Part shown: positions 63,467 to 64,000 of the stretch, in pieces
Numbering within the stretch: position 1 is the stretch's first letter
Layout of the letters: the number at the start of each line of letters is the position of its first letter
Source: Acanthaster planci
Taxonomy: Eukaryota > Echinodermata > Asteroidea > Valvatida > Acanthasteridae
Reading direction: 5' to 3'
DNA: 64,000 bases
NCBI RefSeq assembly: GCF_001949145.1
Contig: NW_019091368.1
Location: 3,569,296 to 3,633,295 of the forward strand
Notes under the pieces: generated by a model
Told to the model about the DNA's origin: nothing
Databases searched by the model: none
What the model saw: only the letters and a program-made list of their open reading frames with translations
Program-made: the position numbers and the translations under genes

Positions 63467-63764
63467 GAGTAACTGGTCATTGCTTGGGCCTTCGTGTGGG
63501 CACATGGCAAGACGGCAGCTGTGCATTTTGGGTGTTACAGTAAATAGGGGTGGGGTTCCCCCCTGCATCGTGTACAGTGTAGCACCAACACTGGCCATGT
63601 TCTAAGGCTGGGTAACTGTGAGTAACTGGTCATTGCTTGGGCCTTCGTGTGGGCACATGGCAAGACGGCAGCTGGGCATTTTGGGTGTCAGAGTAAATAG
63701 GGGTGGGGTTCCCCCGTGCATCATGTACAGTGTGGCACCAACACTGGCCATGATCTAAGGCTAA
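63467..63764 (+). repeat. 153-bp tandem duplication, two copies
   Basis: The unit at 63467-63619 repeats from 63620 to about 63764 with only a few mismatches, and the second copy is slightly shorter. Shared text includes GAGTAACTGGTCATTGCTTG and GGGGTGGGGTTCCCCC. The low divergence means the duplication is recent, or is an assembly artefact. Confidence 0.92.
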
Positions 63765-64000
63765 GGTGAATCAAATAATTGAATATCCAAATATCAAACC
63801 TTCCTCTCAATCGAATATTCGACTTAAAAATCACATCCCAACAGAAGCAGATGGCCAGGGTATGGTGGACCCCCTCACTGACTTTCAGCAAAAGGGGTGT
63901 CATTCCCAATAATTAGAAAGGATAGGAATCCAAGTGAGATTAGGCCCTAACTTGGGATTTACTTCCTTGCAGCCAGATCACATGTACCACAAAAAGCATA

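Noticed and set aside
1-64000. CRISPR arrays, operons, rRNA or phage-like modules
   Set aside because: Nothing of the kind is present; spliced genes and repeat types show eukaryotic nuclear DNA.

Overview
This window is animal nuclear DNA, most likely from a marine invertebrate. The exons are short to long and separated by AT-rich introns with GT/AG boundaries. There is no operon structure, and repeats are dispersed throughout. The palindrome ACATGTACATGT recurs many times, as I recall from echinoderm, hemichordate and molluscan genomes, but the phylum cannot be fixed from the sequence alone. Every exon I can support lies on the minus strand.

Region 1 (about 340-9320) is one complete six-exon gene. 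Its spliced frame is open from an ATG at 9284 to a stop at 807-809, and predicts a 1347-residue protein. The protein has two clear and one probable MATH (meprin/TRAF homology) domain, then a short coiled coil, then a disordered tail of about 780 residues with an SH3-ligand-like stretch and a glutamine-rich end. I do not recognise this architecture as a named gene.

Region 2 (about 9320-30780) is about 21 kb with no gene I can prove. It holds a 134-bp inverted-repeat element (MITE-like), a GGTGTTA-type palindromic repeat, a TTTTA microsatellite and one weak candidate 3' terminal exon at 21717-21362.

Region 3 (31054-39319) carries six exons of DCP1, the decapping activator that works with DCP2. 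They encode most of the EVH1 domain, the MLSRA-type short motif, a long disordered linker and the C-terminal trimerization domain through to the stop. The exon(s) coding the first part of EVH1 were not found up to 64000. Either the next intron is longer than 24.6 kb or I missed them.

Region 4 (39320-64000) would then be mostly DCP1 first-intron or upstream DNA. It contains a tRNA-derived SINE copy (the other copy is inside a DCP1 intron), a diverged tandem duplication at 48.1-48.4 kb, a 153-bp tandem duplication at 63.5-63.8 kb, and a 31-base poly(A) tract.

The two genes share an orientation but nothing in the sequence links their functions. The most interesting items are the unnamed triple-MATH/coiled-coil/poly-Q protein, the two same-length MITE copies, and the SINE framed by direct and inverted repeats.
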